Assembly: GCF_002270415.1 (NCBI RefSeq)
Contig: NZ_NNRI01000007.1
Span: 682,001-746,000, forward strand
DNA: 64,000 bases
Direction: 5' to 3'
DNA from: Mesorhizobium sophorae
GTDB lineage: Bacteria > Pseudomonadota > Alphaproteobacteria > Rhizobiales > Rhizobiaceae
The notes under the pieces were generated by a model that did no database searches, was not told where the DNA came from, and was given only the letters and a program-made list of their open reading frames with translations. Below are positions 16,516 through 26,480 of this stretch, in pieces. The position numbers were made by a program, and so were the translations under genes. Each line of letters opens with the position of its first letter. The stretch's first letter is position 1.

Positions 16516-17091
16516 TCAGCTCCGTTTGCCCGTCAGCGTCATGTCGAAGTCGACGATGTTGGAATAGATCGGCGTGCCGACATCCATGCCGTAGCGTGAC
16601 CTGAGCACCTTGCCGGTGACATGGAATTTTATCGTGCCGGCCTTGAGGTCGCCAAGCTGGGCCGTGAACGCTTCCGGAAACGTCTTGCCGCGCGCCGTCA
16701 GGCGGCCGCTGACGAGCGCCGTGGTGTCGCTGGTGCGGGTCACGCTGGTCGAGCGGAACTGGATCTCAGGGCTGTCGGCGGCATCGAACACCGCGTCCGA
16801 GCGCAGGAAGGCATCGATGCGGCCCTGGCCGGTGCCGACGCTTTCGGGAAATATGGTGAAATTAACCTGCGAGCGGGCGACGTCGCTGTTGTCGATGCGG
16901 ATCGAGCCTTTGAAGCGGCCGAACGCGCCATCGAGGCCGCCGCCACCGACCTTGCCGATGGAAAAGCGGATCGAGGAGTTGGCCGGGCTGATCGCGTAGC
17001 TGCCGGCGGCATCACCAAGCGCGATTGCCGCTGAAGCCGGCATGGCAAGGCAAACGGCGACCGCCGCAAATCCGAGGATACGCGTGTACAT
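16516..17091 (-). CDS. YceI-family periplasmic protein
   Basis: A 191-residue exported protein. The N-terminus (ILGFAAVAVCLAMPASAAIA) is a Sec signal peptide, and the remainder is the YceI lipocalin-like barrel (SYAISPANSSIRFSIGKVGG through GIIYS-type C-terminal strands), which binds polyisoprenoids in known members. AAGGAAA precedes the ATG at 17091. It follows the cytochrome b561 gene by about 70 bases; the b561-YceI pairing is common in proteobacteria and suggests a joint periplasmic redox or lipid role. Confidence 0.88.
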   Translation of the reverse strand: MYTRILGFAAVAVCLAMPASAAIALGDAAGSYAISPANSSIRFSIGKVGGGGLDGAFGRFKGSIRIDNSDVARSQVNFTIFPESVGTGQGRIDAFLRSDAVFDAADSPEIQFRSTSVTRTSDTTALVSGRLTARGKTFPEAFTAQLGDLKAGTIKFHVTGKVLRSRYGMDVGTPIYSNIVDFDMTLTGKRS

Positions 17092-17163
17092 TGAAGTGTT
17101 TCCTTGTTGTAGGCAGCGCATTTCCTGCGCGCCCTCACCCAATTAACGAATGACCCGGCCGCT

Positions 17164-17742
17164 CTATTCCGCACTGTCCTCTGACGAAGGCGTGATCATG
17201 CGCGTGAGCACGCCATCCCTGAGCTGGAAATGATGACGCAGCGCCGCCGCGACATGCAGCACGACCAGGGCCATGCCGGCATAGGCGAGATACCAATGCG
17301 CTGACGTCCAGAAGCTTTCGGCCGCATCCGATTCGGCCAGCGGCAGGTTCGGCATGAGGAAAAGGTTGAACGGCAGGCTGGGGATCTCCAGCATCGACAC
17401 CGACACCAGCGCCCAGCCGGACAAGGGCAGGGCCAGTTGAAACGCGTAGAGCGCAATGTGAGCGAGTGGCGCGGCCCGCCGCTCCAAGGTTCCGACCGTG
17501 CCCGGCAGCGCCGGCGCCGCATTGCCGAAGCGCCAGGCGATGCGCAGGATCACCAGTCCGAGCAGCAGAAAGCCGAAGGATTTGTGCAGCTGGATCAGTT
17601 CGAAGGCAGTGCGCTGGCTGGTCAGCCGCACCATGATGAAGCCGAGCCCGAACTGGCCGATGAAGATCAGCGCTATAAGCCAGTGAAGAATGATCGCACC
17701 CCAGCCATACCGGGTCGTGCTGTTGGTAATCGATGCCTGCAT
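17164..17742 (-). CDS. Cytochrome b561
   Basis: A 192-residue inner-membrane dihaem cytochrome with four transmembrane helices: LHWLIALIFIGQFGLGF, HKSFGFLLLGLVILRIAW, the third near 95-115, and HWYLAYAGMALVVLHVAAA near 150. His residues suited to haem ligation occur in each (LHW, HKS, HWY, VLH). Likely a quinol-linked electron carrier working with the YceI protein encoded downstream. The ATG at 17742 is the natural start. Confidence 0.88.
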   Translation of the reverse strand: MQASITNSTTRYGWGAIILHWLIALIFIGQFGLGFIMVRLTSQRTAFELIQLHKSFGFLLLGLVILRIAWRFGNAAPALPGTVGTLERRAAPLAHIALYAFQLALPLSGWALVSVSMLEIPSLPFNLFLMPNLPLAESDAAESFWTSAHWYLAYAGMALVVLHVAAALRHHFQLRDGVLTRMITPSSEDSAE

Positions 17743-17909
17743 GGGACGTGAACGAATGCCGGGGCGACTTTCTTCCTTCGCTTCACCCTCCCCCTTGCTC
17801 GAAGCGGAGATTGCGAGACGGGGTGCGCCCTACGAGACCCCCACCCTGCTTCGCAAAGCCGCCTTGCGGCATTTGCAGCGCGACCCTCCCCAAAAGGGGG
17901 CGGGTGAGT
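17743..17909. other. Intergenic region without a gene
   Basis: One hundred and sixty-seven bases between the b561 start and the LysR gene stop. It contains C-rich runs (CACCCTCCCCC, CCCTCCCC) that could pair with the G-rich run AAAAGGGGGCGGGTG at the end to form a weak hairpin. No ORF or promoter stands out. Confidence 0.5.
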
Positions 17910-18800
17910 TTATCCGCTCACCTTGAAGAAATCGACGAAGGCGCGCAGCGCCGGCCGCATCTGGCGGCGGCTGGGATAGTAGACGAAGAACCCGTCGAAA
18001 GGCGGGCACCAGTCCTCCAGCACGCGGATCAGTCGGCCGTCGGCGAGCGGCGTGGCGAAATAATCCTCGAAGACAAAGGCGAGCCCGGCACCGTCGACGG
18101 CCGTTTGAGCGATCAGATGGTCCTCATCGAGGACAAGCGGTCCCTGCACGGCCATCTCGATCGCCTCGCCGTCCTTCTCGAACTCCCATCGGTAGAGGAT
18201 GCCGCTGGAGAAGCGAAAGCGGATGCAGCGATGATCGGCAAGCTCGCGCGGATGATGCGGTCTCGGCATGGTCGCGAAATAGGACGGCGCGCCGACAACT
18301 GCGCCGCGAATGTCCGGCCCGATGCGCACCGCGATCATGTCGCGTTGCAAGCTCTCGCCAAGCCGCACACCTGCGTCGAAACCACCTTCGACGACATCGG
18401 TGAAACGATCCTCGATGACGATCTCCAGCACGATGTCGGGATAGACCGCCGCGAACGCAGCGAGCCGTGGCGTCAACACCAGATGGGCGGCGGTGCGCGG
18501 TACGCTAAGCCGAAGATTGCCGGCCGGTCGGTCGCGCGCCTCGACCGCCGTCTCCAGTGCAAGGTCGATCTCGGAAAGTGCCGGCCGCAACCGTTCAAGC
18601 AGTTGCGCGCCCTCCTCGGTCGGGGCGACGCTGCGGGTGCTGCGGGCCAGAAGACGAACGCCCAGTCGTGCCTCGAGGCTAGAGACCGCATGGCTGACCG
18701 CCGATGGCGCGATGGCCAATTCCCTGGCCGCACCGCGAAAGCTGCCGCATTGGGCAACGGTTGCCAGCACGGCCAGTTGGGAGAGATGCGCTCGGTTCAT
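17910..18800 (-). CDS. LysR-family transcriptional regulator
   Basis: A 296-residue LysR regulator: N-terminal winged helix-turn-helix (LAVLATVAQCGSFRGAAREL, then SAVSHAVSSLEARLGVRL) and a two-lobed effector-binding domain from about residue 90. The ATG at 18800 begins MNRAHLSQ; the in-frame extension to 18887 runs into the palindromic repeat region and is not used. Divergent from the aldo-keto reductase at 18983, so it probably controls that gene and itself from the shared 180-base region. Confidence 0.9.
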   Translation of the reverse strand: MNRAHLSQLAVLATVAQCGSFRGAARELAIAPSAVSHAVSSLEARLGVRLLARSTRSVAPTEEGAQLLERLRPALSEIDLALETAVEARDRPAGNLRLSVPRTAAHLVLTPRLAAFAAVYPDIVLEIVIEDRFTDVVEGGFDAGVRLGESLQRDMIAVRIGPDIRGAVVGAPSYFATMPRPHHPRELADHRCIRFRFSSGILYRWEFEKDGEAIEMAVQGPLVLDEDHLIAQTAVDGAGLAFVFEDYFATPLADGRLIRVLEDWCPPFDGFFVYYPSRRQMRPALRAFVDFFKVSG

Positions 18801-18872
18801 TGATCTATTTCTTGGAACAGCCCGTGCAAATGAGAGACCATTATCGAACACAAAGCAAGATGCTATCTCCCC

Positions 18873-18920
18873 ATGCATGTCGCCCAAAAGTGCGCAGCGG
18901 TTTTGGGGGCAACGACATGC
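18873..18920. repeat. Palindromic intergenic repeat, copy 4
   Basis: Arms CATGCATGTCGCCCAAAA and TTTTGGGGGCAACGACATG flank a short GC-rich centre. The element lies in the LysR/aldo-keto reductase divergent promoter. Just downstream, CTTAAAGCG and CGCTTTAAG (18935-18960) form a second inverted repeat that could be the LysR operator. Confidence 0.75.
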
Positions 18921-18982
18921 TTAAGACTTAAAACTTAAAGCGCGTTGTCGACGCTTTAAGCATCGCAACAAGGAGACGCGTG

Positions 18983-19978
<996 letters not shown>

Positions 19979-20005
19979 GAACTGGTTATGCCGGATAACT
20001 CGAAA

Positions 20006-20023
20006 GGGGCGCCTTCGGCGCCT
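20006..20023. repeat. Left copy of the duplicated target hairpin of the IS
   Basis: GGGGCGCCTTCGGCGCCT is present here and again at 21575-21592, just beyond the other end of the IS. It is a perfect GGCGCC/GGCGCC hairpin; with the T-run after the right copy it would have been the rho-independent terminator of the aldo/keto reductase gene. Confidence 0.75.
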
Positions 20024-20034
20024 TCAGACTGCTG

Positions 20035-20072
20035 ACAAACCCCGTCTATTTTAGGCGGGGTTTTGTTTTATG
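20035..20072 (+). terminator. Inward-facing terminator at the left IS end
   Basis: AAACCCCGTC and its near complement GGCGGGGTTTT pair around TATTTTA, followed by TTTTGTTTT in the plus direction. It would stop transcripts entering the IS from the left. It overlaps the inner half of the terminal inverted repeat. Confidence 0.65.
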
Positions 20073-20151
20073 CGACTGAACGGGTTAGCGATTTCGTTGT
20101 CAGGACAATTTGACAGGAGGTTGCAGGACGGGGACCCGTGGTTCGCTGGCC

Positions 20152-21522
20152 TCAGGCGATGCCTGGTTTTGGCTTTGGCCACAGGCAAAGGGCGATTTTC
20201 TTGATGTTCTGGGCGGCGGCTGCAATCAGGCACTGGCAGGCGACGCGAACGTGACTTCGGAAGCGGGCGTAGCGGTGGCCATGCAGTTGCTTGGCGTCCG
20301 CGAAGGAGCGCTCGACGGTCTCCTTGCGGCGGCGGTAGATAAGCTTGCCCCAGCCGGTGAGGCGATTGGCGTCGATGCGCTCTCGCGCATCTTGCCAGAC
20401 ATGGCGGGTGATGGTGCGTGTCGCGGCGGCGTTGGTCGTGCAGGAGGCCAGCAGCGGGCAGGTTTGGCAAATGGCCGGGTCGCTCTTGTATTGGCGGTAG
20501 CCGTTGCGATCGGTGGTGGCGTAGCTGAGAAGCTGGCCCTGTGGGCAGCGATAGCCATCCAGATCCGGCTCATAAGCGAAGGCGGTTTTCCTCATCATGC
20601 CGGGCTTGGGTGGTGTTGGATTGCGATAGCCGGTGACGCCGAGGATGTCGCGGTCCTCCAATCCCTTGGCGATGCCAGCGGTTGCGTATCCCGCATCGAG
20701 CCCAACCGCCCCCACTTGGAAGCCGAAGCGTTGGCGCTGTCGGTCGAGGCGTGAGAGATAGACGATCGAGTCATGCACGTTGGCCGGCGTGGCATGGGTG
20801 TCGGTGATGATGGCATGGGCGGCGTCCACCGTGCGGTGGTCGAGATAGAAGAAGCCCTTCGGCTTGCCGTCGCGCACCATGTAGCCGCTGTCGGGGTCGG
20901 TACGCGACACCTTGGTCTGCTTCTCGGCGGGCTGGCGTTCCTTCTCCTTCAACGGCTTCTTGCCATGTTGGACCCGGTCCTCCTCGATCGCGGCGTCCAG
21001 CGCTTCCCAGTAGTCGGCGCGCGACTTGGCCACCACCGCAAGGTCGAAGCGGTTCTTGTTGGCGCTGGCCTTCAGATGCGTACTGTCGGTGTAGAGCACT
21101 GTGCCGTCGACAAGCCCATGCCGGATCGCCTGCTCGACGATCCTGTCGAAGATACCCTGCGCGATGGTCTCATCCTGATAGCGCCGGCGTCGGTTCTGCG
21201 ACAGCGTCGAGGCGTCGAACACCTTGTCCGTCAGCTTCAGCCGCAGGAACCAGCGATAGGCGACGTTGACCTCGATCTCGCGCACCAACTGGCGTTCCGA
21301 GCGAACCCCAAACAGGTAGCCGATGAACAGCGCCTTGAACATCAAGGTCGGGTCGAGCGGCGGCCGGCCATTGTCGGCGCAGTACAGCGGCGCGGTCAGA
21401 TCGTGGATGAACGAAAAGTCGATCGCGCGCTCGATCTTGCGCAACAGATGATCAGCCGGAACAAGCTGATCCAACGTTACCATCTCAAGCGCGGTCTGTT
21501 CGGGGGCGGGTCGCTTCAACAT
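20152..21522 (-). CDS. IS1182-family transposase
   Basis: A DDE transposase of about 456 residues. The N-terminal DUF772-like region includes RKIERAIDFSFIHDLTAPLYCADNGRP and TLMFKALFIGYLFGVRSERQL; the first catalytic Asp lies in VLYTDSTHLKASANKN, the second in GLDAGYATAGIAKGLEDRD, and the Glu in RRKETVERSFADAKQLHGHRYARF. A cysteine group (CPQGQ, CQTCPLLASC) near residue 380 is typical of the family. The start is either ATG 21522 (LKRPAPEQ) or the codon five triplets upstream. Confidence 0.88.
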   Translation of the reverse strand: MLKRPAPEQTALEMVTLDQLVPADHLLRKIERAIDFSFIHDLTAPLYCADNGRPPLDPTLMFKALFIGYLFGVRSERQLVREIEVNVAYRWFLRLKLTDKVFDASTLSQNRRRRYQDETIAQGIFDRIVEQAIRHGLVDGTVLYTDSTHLKASANKNRFDLAVVAKSRADYWEALDAAIEEDRVQHGKKPLKEKERQPAEKQTKVSRTDPDSGYMVRDGKPKGFFYLDHRTVDAAHAIITDTHATPANVHDSIVYLSRLDRQRQRFGFQVGAVGLDAGYATAGIAKGLEDRDILGVTGYRNPTPPKPGMMRKTAFAYEPDLDGYRCPQGQLLSYATTDRNGYRQYKSDPAICQTCPLLASCTTNAAATRTITRHVWQDARERIDANRLTGWGKLIYRRRKETVERSFADAKQLHGHRYARFRSHVRVACQCLIAAAAQNIKKIALCLWPKPKPGIA

Positions 21523-21535
21523 GACCCAGTGAATC

Positions 21536-21563
21536 AAAAACCCCCAGCAAAAGCCAGGGGTTT
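21536..21563 (-). terminator. Inward-facing terminator at the right IS end
   Basis: Read on the minus strand, CCCCTGGCTTTTGCTGGGGG forms a hairpin followed by TTTTTGA, just before the transposase start. It would block minus-strand transcripts entering from outside, mirroring the terminator at the other end. Confidence 0.65.
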
Positions 21564-21575
21564 GTCAGCAGTCTG

Positions 21576-21601
21576 GGGCGCCTTCGGCGCCTCTTTTTTG
21601 A
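21576..21601 (+). terminator. Right copy of the target hairpin with its T-run
   Basis: GGCGCCTTCGGCGCC followed by TCTTTTTTT is a classic rho-independent terminator. Before IS insertion it would have ended the aldo/keto reductase transcript; it is now 1.6 kb from that gene. Confidence 0.75.
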
Positions 21602-21641
21602 GCGCCGCGCGACGCAAAGGTTGTGAGACGTTGGCGCGAAA

Positions 21642-21801
21642 CACCCCCCTCTGTCCTGCCGGACATCTCCCCCGCAAGGAGGGAGATCAGCAGTTCCACG
21701 GCTATCGCCTTTCCTCGACGCTGGCGATTGGCGAAAACCGGCGTGACATCCAATCTCCTCCCTTTGCGGGGGAGATGTCCGGCAGGACAGTGAGGGGGGT
21801 G
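21642..21801. repeat. 160-base inverted-repeat element (MITE-like)
   Basis: CACCCCCCTCTGTCCTGCCG at the left is matched by a complementary CGGCAGGACAGTGAGGGGGG arm at the right, and both arms go on to CTCCC(GC)AAGGAGG-like motifs. Between them are about 70 unrelated bases. It carries no gene. Its form suggests a non-autonomous mobile or folded RNA element of the kind scattered in Mesorhizobium intergenic regions. Confidence 0.7.
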
Positions 21802-21832
21802 CTGTCCCGCGATATCTAATTCTTCTGCATGC

Positions 21833-22435
21833 CTACCACGGCACGACATCAATCTCCGGCCAGCAGGCCTTCGCACGCACCCCCTTGGCCTCATGCGTCC
21901 TCTGGTTGTCCATCACCCGGTTCGGCGTGATGCGAAACGAGAAGATGTCGTCGAGGTCAAACGGCGCCACGAGGTCGAGCTGCCCCGCCGGGTCGAAGCG
22001 GACGCCGACCGCGTGGGTCTTCGAGGCGAAGTGGCGGACCGAGTCGCTGGAACTCGTGTAGCGCGGGCACGGCTGTCCGAACTTCAGGGGATACCAGAGA
22101 TGGACGCGGGCCTGGTTGCGCACCTCGACCGGCAGCGGCAGCCCGGCGAAGACCGGAGCGGCAGCGGCGATCACGCCATCCTCAGCCTCATAGGAGAGGT
22201 CGCTCTCATCGAAATAGAACAGGTCGACATCCCTGATGCCATAACCCGATGGCTTGCCGGTCAGCTCGTTCCAGACAGTGTTGTAGAGCGCGCCGGAGAC
22301 CAGCAGCCAGTCGGGCAAGGCAAGACGCCGCGCCCGAGCCAAAGCGTCACTCAGCAACGCATCTCTCGACACGATGTCGAGAAACGCCGCACGTTGTGCT
22401 TCGAACGGGAGCCCTGAATAGCGCAAATGGTCCAT
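21833..22435 (-). CDS. Nucleotidyltransferase-family protein (DUF925-like)
   Basis: A 200-residue protein of the bacterial nucleotidyltransferase-like DUF925 group. The characteristic core is LPDWLLVSGALYNTVWNELTG near residue 40-60, followed by YGIRDVDLFYFDESDLSYEAED, where the paired Asp residues (DVD) would bind metal. The rest (EVRNQARVHLWYPLKFGQ, then CPRYTSSSDSV) matches the family. Its physiological role is not known. It lies 39 bases after the pheT stop on the same strand. Confidence 0.82.
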   Translation of the reverse strand: MDHLRYSGLPFEAQRAAFLDIVSRDALLSDALARARRLALPDWLLVSGALYNTVWNELTGKPSGYGIRDVDLFYFDESDLSYEAEDGVIAAAAPVFAGLPLPVEVRNQARVHLWYPLKFGQPCPRYTSSSDSVRHFASKTHAVGVRFDPAGQLDLVAPFDLDDIFSFRITPNRVMDNQRTHEAKGVRAKACWPEIDVVPW

Positions 22436-22474
22436 CGCCCTTTGGAGGGCGATTCGCCTCTTGCCCGCAATCCC

Positions 22475-24883
22475 TCAAGTCCTGAGCACACCACCCGTCT
22501 GCTTGCCGACATTCTCGATGATGCGCTTGGCCAGGGCTTCGAAGTCCTCGTCGGTCAGCGTCTTTTCGACCGGCTGGATCGACACCTCGATGGCGATCGA
22601 CTTCTTGGCCGCGCCGAGTGACGCACCTTCGAAAATATCGAAGACCGAGACAGCGGTGATCAGCTTCTTGTCGGCGGCGAGTGCCGCGCGCACCAGCGTG
22701 CCGGCCTCGACCGTCCTGTCAACGACGAAAGCGAAATCGCGCTTGACCGCCTGGAAGGCGGACAGTTCGAGCTTCGGCTTGGTCTTGGTTGGCTTGGCCT
22801 TCGGCTCGGGCACGGCGTCGACAAAGACTTCGAAGCCGCAGAGCGGCCCGGAGACATCGAGCCCTTCCAGCGTCTTGGGATGGAATTCGCCGAAGGTGCC
22901 GAGCACGGTTTTCGGCCCGAGCTTGATCGTGCCGGAACGGCCGGGGTGATACCAGGCCGGACCGCCGGCCTCGACCTGCAATCGCTCGACCGGCGCACCG
23001 CAGGCTTCAAGCGCAGCGATCGCATCGGCCTTGGCGTCGAACACGCCCACGGCGCCTGAATTGCCGGCCCAGTTGCGGCCGGAGCCGTCGAGCCTGGCGG
23101 TGCCGCGCCGGACGCCGGCGGCAACGCGCCGCTGCTGGTCGGCGCCGTCGCCCTCATAGGTGCCCGACACTTCGAACAAAGCGACGTCGCCGATGCCCCT
23201 GTCGGCATTGCGCTGGGCAGCGGCGATCAGCCCCGGCAGCAGCGACGGCCGCATGTCGGACATGTCGGCGGCGATCGGGTTGGCGAGCTTCAGCGCGGTC
23301 TGGCCACCGCCGAACAGCTCGGCGTGCCTGGCCGGAATGAACGACCAGGTGATGGCCTCCATCATGCCGCGCACGGCAAGCGCGCGCTTGGCCGTGCGGG
23401 TGCGGACCTGCAGCGTGGTGAGGATCCTGGCATTGACAGCGTCATGCGCGCCAAGCGGCTGCGGCGCGATGTTGTCGACACCGTGGACGCGCATCACTTC
23501 CTCGACCAAGTCGGCCTTGCCGTTGACATCGGGGCGCCAGGAAGGCACGGCGACGTTGACAACATCGCCCGGGCCCTCCGGTTCGAAGCCGAGGCGCGAC
23601 AGGATGTCCAGGCTTTCCGCCCTTGGCACCTCGATGCCGGTCAACCGCTTCACTTCCGACAGCGGGAAGGAGACGATCCTCGGCTGGTAGCCGGCATAGC
23701 CGGACACTTCGATCTCCGTCGGCGTGCCGCCGCAGAAATCGAGCACCAGCCTGGTCGCCAGTTCGACGCCGGGCACCATGAATTCAGGGTCGACGCCGCG
23801 CTCGAAGCGGTAGCGCGCGTCGGTGATGATGCCGAGCGTGCGGCCGGTGCGGGCAGTGGTGATCGGATCCCAAAGGGCCGATTCGATCAGCACGTCTGAC
23901 GTGTTTTCGTCGCAGCCCGAATGCTCGCCGCCCATGATGCCGGCGATCGACTCGACGCCGTCCTCGTCAGCGATAACGCACATCTCCGGCGTCAGCGTGT
24001 ATTCGCGGCCGTCGAGTGCCTGCACCTTTTCGCCATCGCGCGCCCGCCGCACAGTCAGATTGCCGGCGACCTTCCTGGCGTCGAACACATGCAGCGGCCG
24101 GCCGCGATCGAAGGTGACATAGTTGGTGATGTCGACCAGCGCACTGATCGGACGCAGCCCAATGGCGATCAACCGCTGCTGCAGCCATTTCGGCGATGGG
24201 CCGTTCTTGACGCCACGCACCAGCCGCAGCGCGAAACCAGGGCAGAGCTCTGGTGCTTCGATCGTGACCTTGACCGGCGTCTCGCCCTTGCCCGGGATCG
24301 CGTCGATCGCAGCGCTCTTCAACGTGCCAAGCCCGCTCGCCGCCAGGTCCCTGGCGATGCCGTAGACGCTGGTGGCGTCCGGCCGGTTGGGCGTCAGGTT
24401 GATCTCGATGACCGGATCGTCGAGATGCGCATAGGCAGCAAAGCTGGCGCCGACAGGCGCATCTTCAGGCAGATCGATGATGCCGTTGTGCTCGTCGGAA
24501 AGCTCCAACTCGCGCTCCGAACACATCATGCCATGGCTTTCGACGCCCCTGATCTTACCGACCGTCAGCGTCACGTCGATGCCGGGCACATAGGCGCCGG
24601 GCGCGGCAAAGGCGCCGATCAGGCCCGCGCGGGCGTTCGGCGCGCCGCAGACGACTTGCACCGGTGGCTTGCCGTCGCCTGTGTCGACAGTGAGCACGCG
24701 CAGCCGGTCGGCATCGGGATGCTGCACCGCCGTCAGCACCTTGGCGATGACGAACGGTTTCAGGCTCGACTTGTCGTCGACATGCTCGACTTCGAGGCCG
24801 ATCGAGGTCAGCCGCTCGACGATCTCGTCGAGCGTGGCGTCGGTCTCGAGGTGGTCCTTGAGCCAGGAGAGGGTGAATTTCAT
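22475..24883 (-). CDS. pheT: Phenylalanine--tRNA ligase beta subunit
   Basis: An 802-residue subunit of the alpha2-beta2 PheRS, which charges tRNA-Phe; the beta chain carries the editing domain. Domains in order: tRNA-binding OB domain ([20 protein letters not shown], near 45), the B3/B4 editing domain with [20 protein letters not shown] near 250, the B5 domain near 400-475, the catalytic-like core, and the C-terminal anticodon-binding FDX domain. Start and length agree with homologues. It overlaps the GFA-domain gene by four bases. Confidence 0.97.
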   Translation of the reverse strand: MKFTLSWLKDHLETDATLDEIVERLTSIGLEVEHVDDKSSLKPFVIAKVLTAVQHPDADRLRVLTVDTGDGKPPVQVVCGAPNARAGLIGAFAAPGAYVPGIDVTLTVGKIRGVESHGMMCSERELELSDEHNGIIDLPEDAPVGASFAAYAHLDDPVIEINLTPNRPDATSVYGIARDLAASGLGTLKSAAIDAIPGKGETPVKVTIEAPELCPGFALRLVRGVKNGPSPKWLQQRLIAIGLRPISALVDITNYVTFDRGRPLHVFDARKVAGNLTVRRARDGEKVQALDGREYTLTPEMCVIADEDGVESIAGIMGGEHSGCDENTSDVLIESALWDPITTARTGRTLGIITDARYRFERGVDPEFMVPGVELATRLVLDFCGGTPTEIEVSGYAGYQPRIVSFPLSEVKRLTGIEVPRAESLDILSRLGFEPEGPGDVVNVAVPSWRPDVNGKADLVEEVMRVHGVDNIAPQPLGAHDAVNARILTTLQVRTRTAKRALAVRGMMEAITWSFIPARHAELFGGGQTALKLANPIAADMSDMRPSLLPGLIAAAQRNADRGIGDVALFEVSGTYEGDGADQQRRVAAGVRRGTARLDGSGRNWAGNSGAVGVFDAKADAIAALEACGAPVERLQVEAGGPAWYHPGRSGTIKLGPKTVLGTFGEFHPKTLEGLDVSGPLCGFEVFVDAVPEPKAKPTKTKPKLELSAFQAVKRDFAFVVDRTVEAGTLVRAALAADKKLITAVSVFDIFEGASLGAAKKSIAIEVSIQPVEKTLTDEDFEALAKRIIENVGKQTGGVLRT

Positions 24884-25302
24884 GGGACTGTTCCGTCTGG
24901 TCTTTTGACGCTTGTTTTCAGATGTCTCGGCAGATCGTCTGACATATGCAGGAAGGGAAGCTGCTCGCTGACATAGGCATGCAGCGTCGGCGGGAATTCG
25001 GCCGGCATGTCCATGGCGCCGAGCGTGAAATAGATGACGTCCTCCAGTCGCTCGTCGACATAGGCGATCGGCGAGCCGCAGACGCCACAGAACGAGCGCG
25101 TCACCGGCCCGTTCTCATACATCTTCAGCGCCTTGCCGGTGAACGCCACCTGACCAACCAGGAAGCCGACAAAGGCCGATACCGGCGCGCCGCTCGCCCG
25201 CCGGCAATCGCCGCAATGGCAATAGCTGACGTGGTGCGGTTCGGCCGAGGCCTCGAACCGCACGGCGCCGCAGCGGCAGCCGCCGGCGTGGGCGGCTGTC
25301 AT
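24880..25302 (-). CDS. GFA-domain protein (glutathione-dependent formaldehyde-activating family)
   Basis: A 140-residue CENP-V/GFA zinc protein. The Cys pattern [26 protein letters not shown] and [12 protein letters not shown] forms the zinc site. Members include Gfa of Paracoccus, but most have unknown substrates, so a role in formaldehyde handling is not claimed. It is placed between pheS and pheT with four-base overlaps at both ends (25299-25302 and 24880-24883), so all three should be translationally coupled. Confidence 0.88.
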   Translation of the reverse strand: MTAAHAGGCRCGAVRFEASAEPHHVSYCHCGDCRRASGAPVSAFVGFLVGQVAFTGKALKMYENGPVTRSFCGVCGSPIAYVDERLEDVIYFTLGAMDMPAEFPPTLHAYVSEQLPFLHMSDDLPRHLKTSVKRPDGTVP

Positions 25303-26384
25303 GCGCTCAAGCCTCCGAACAGCGTCGGCATGTCGAGCGGCCTGAACCCGTAATGCGACAGCCAGCGCACGTCGGCATCGAAGAAGGCGCGCAGGTCCGG
25401 CATGCCGTATTTCAGCATGGCGATGCGGTCGATGCCCATGCCCCAGGCAAAGCCCTGGTATTCGTCCGGGTCGAGCCCGCCATGGCGCAGCACATTGGGA
25501 TGCACCATGCCGCAGCCGAGGATCTCCATCCAGTCGGAGCCTTCGCCGAAGCGCACTTCGCCGGGCCGCGAACGGTCGCACTGGATGTCGACCTCGAGGC
25601 TCGGTTCGGTGAACGGGAAGAAGGACGGCCGGAACCGCATCTTGACCGAGGGCACTTCGAAGAAGGCCTTGCAGAACTCCTCCAGCACCCACTTCATGTT
25701 GGCGACATTAGCCGTCTTGTCGATCACCAGCCCCTCGACCTGATGGAACATCGGCGAGTGGGTGGCGTCCGAATCCTGCCGGTAGGTCTTGCCCGGAATG
25801 ACGATGCGGATCGGCGGCTTCTTCGTCTCCATGGTGCGGATCTGCACCGGCGAGGTGTGGGTGCGCAAAAGCTTGCGCTCGCCCTTCTCGTCCGGCTGGA
25901 AGAAGAACGTGTCGTGCATCTCGCGCGCCGGATGACCTTCCGGGAAATTCAGCGCAGTGAAATTGTAATAGTCGGTCTCGATGTCCGGGCCCTCGGCGAT
26001 CGAGAAGCCGAGGTCGCCGAAGATCGCCGCGATCTCGTCGATGACCTGGCTGATCGGATGGATGCGGCCGCGCTCGGCCGGCGACTGCCGCACGGGCAGC
26101 GTCACGTCGACCTTTTCGGCGGCCAGGCGGGCGGTGATCGCCACATCTTTCAGCTCGGCCCGACGCAGCGAGAGCGCATCAGTGACGCGGTTCTTGAGGC
26201 CGTTGATAACAGGGCCCTTGAGCTGGCGCTCCTCGGCGCTCATCGCGCCAAGCGTCTTCAGCATCTCGGAAACCGAGCCCTTCTTGCCCAGCGCCGAAAC
26301 GCGCACCGCCTCGATCGAGGCCTCGTCGGCGGCCGATGCGATATCAGCCATCAGGGAATTTTCGAGAGTTTCCATGTCACTCAT
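25299..26384 (-). CDS. pheS: Phenylalanine--tRNA ligase alpha subunit
   Basis: A 361-residue catalytic subunit of PheRS. The N-terminal coiled coil (residues 1-90) is followed by the class II core: motif 1 near [18 protein letters not shown], motif 2 [20 protein letters not shown], and motif 3 [37 protein letters not shown] matches the phenylalanine-site region. The gene begins 27 bases after the rplT terminator, which may be read through or act as an attenuator. Confidence 0.97.
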   Translation of the reverse strand: MSDMETLENSLMADIASAADEASIEAVRVSALGKKGSVSEMLKTLGAMSAEERQLKGPVINGLKNRVTDALSLRRAELKDVAITARLAAEKVDVTLPVRQSPAERGRIHPISQVIDEIAAIFGDLGFSIAEGPDIETDYYNFTALNFPEGHPAREMHDTFFFQPDEKGERKLLRTHTSPVQIRTMETKKPPIRIVIPGKTYRQDSDATHSPMFHQVEGLVIDKTANVANMKWVLEEFCKAFFEVPSVKMRFRPSFFPFTEPSLEVDIQCDRSRPGEVRFGEGSDWMEILGCGMVHPNVLRHGGLDPDEYQGFAWGMGIDRIAMLKYGMPDLRAFFDADVRWLSHYGFRPLDMPTLFGGLSA

Positions 26385-26410
26385 GTTCCAGACCCGATAA
26401 AAGGCATAAG

Positions 26411-26442
26411 AAAAACCCGCGCCAGCCGTGCCAGCGCGGGTT
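26411..26442 (-). terminator. Rho-independent terminator after rplT / before pheS
   Basis: Read on the minus strand, AACCCGCGC and GCGCGGGTT form a nine-base stem followed by TTTTCTT. It ends the rpmI-rplT transcript. Being only 27 bases before pheS it could also be an attenuator, but no leader peptide is apparent. Confidence 0.85.
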
Positions 26443-26480
26443 CCCCAAATCAGAATTTCGAATGCTTGGGAAGCGCTGGC

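Larger units (their letters stand above)
20025..21575 (-). mobile_element. IS1182-family insertion sequence
   Basis: The ends share the inverted repeat CAGACTGCTGACAAACCCC (left at 20025, complementary right end finishing at 21575), enclosing a single transposase gene. An 18-base palindromic target (a terminator hairpin) is found on both sides. The element appears complete, with intact ends and an unbroken transposase, so insertion was probably recent. The end points are uncertain by one or two bases because the flanks are G/C runs. Confidence 0.88.

Noticed and set aside
18935..18962. A second palindromic repeat of the dispersed family near the LysR gene
   Set aside because: CTTAAAGCG/CGCTTTAAG lacks the AAAAGTGG core; treated as a possible LysR operator instead.
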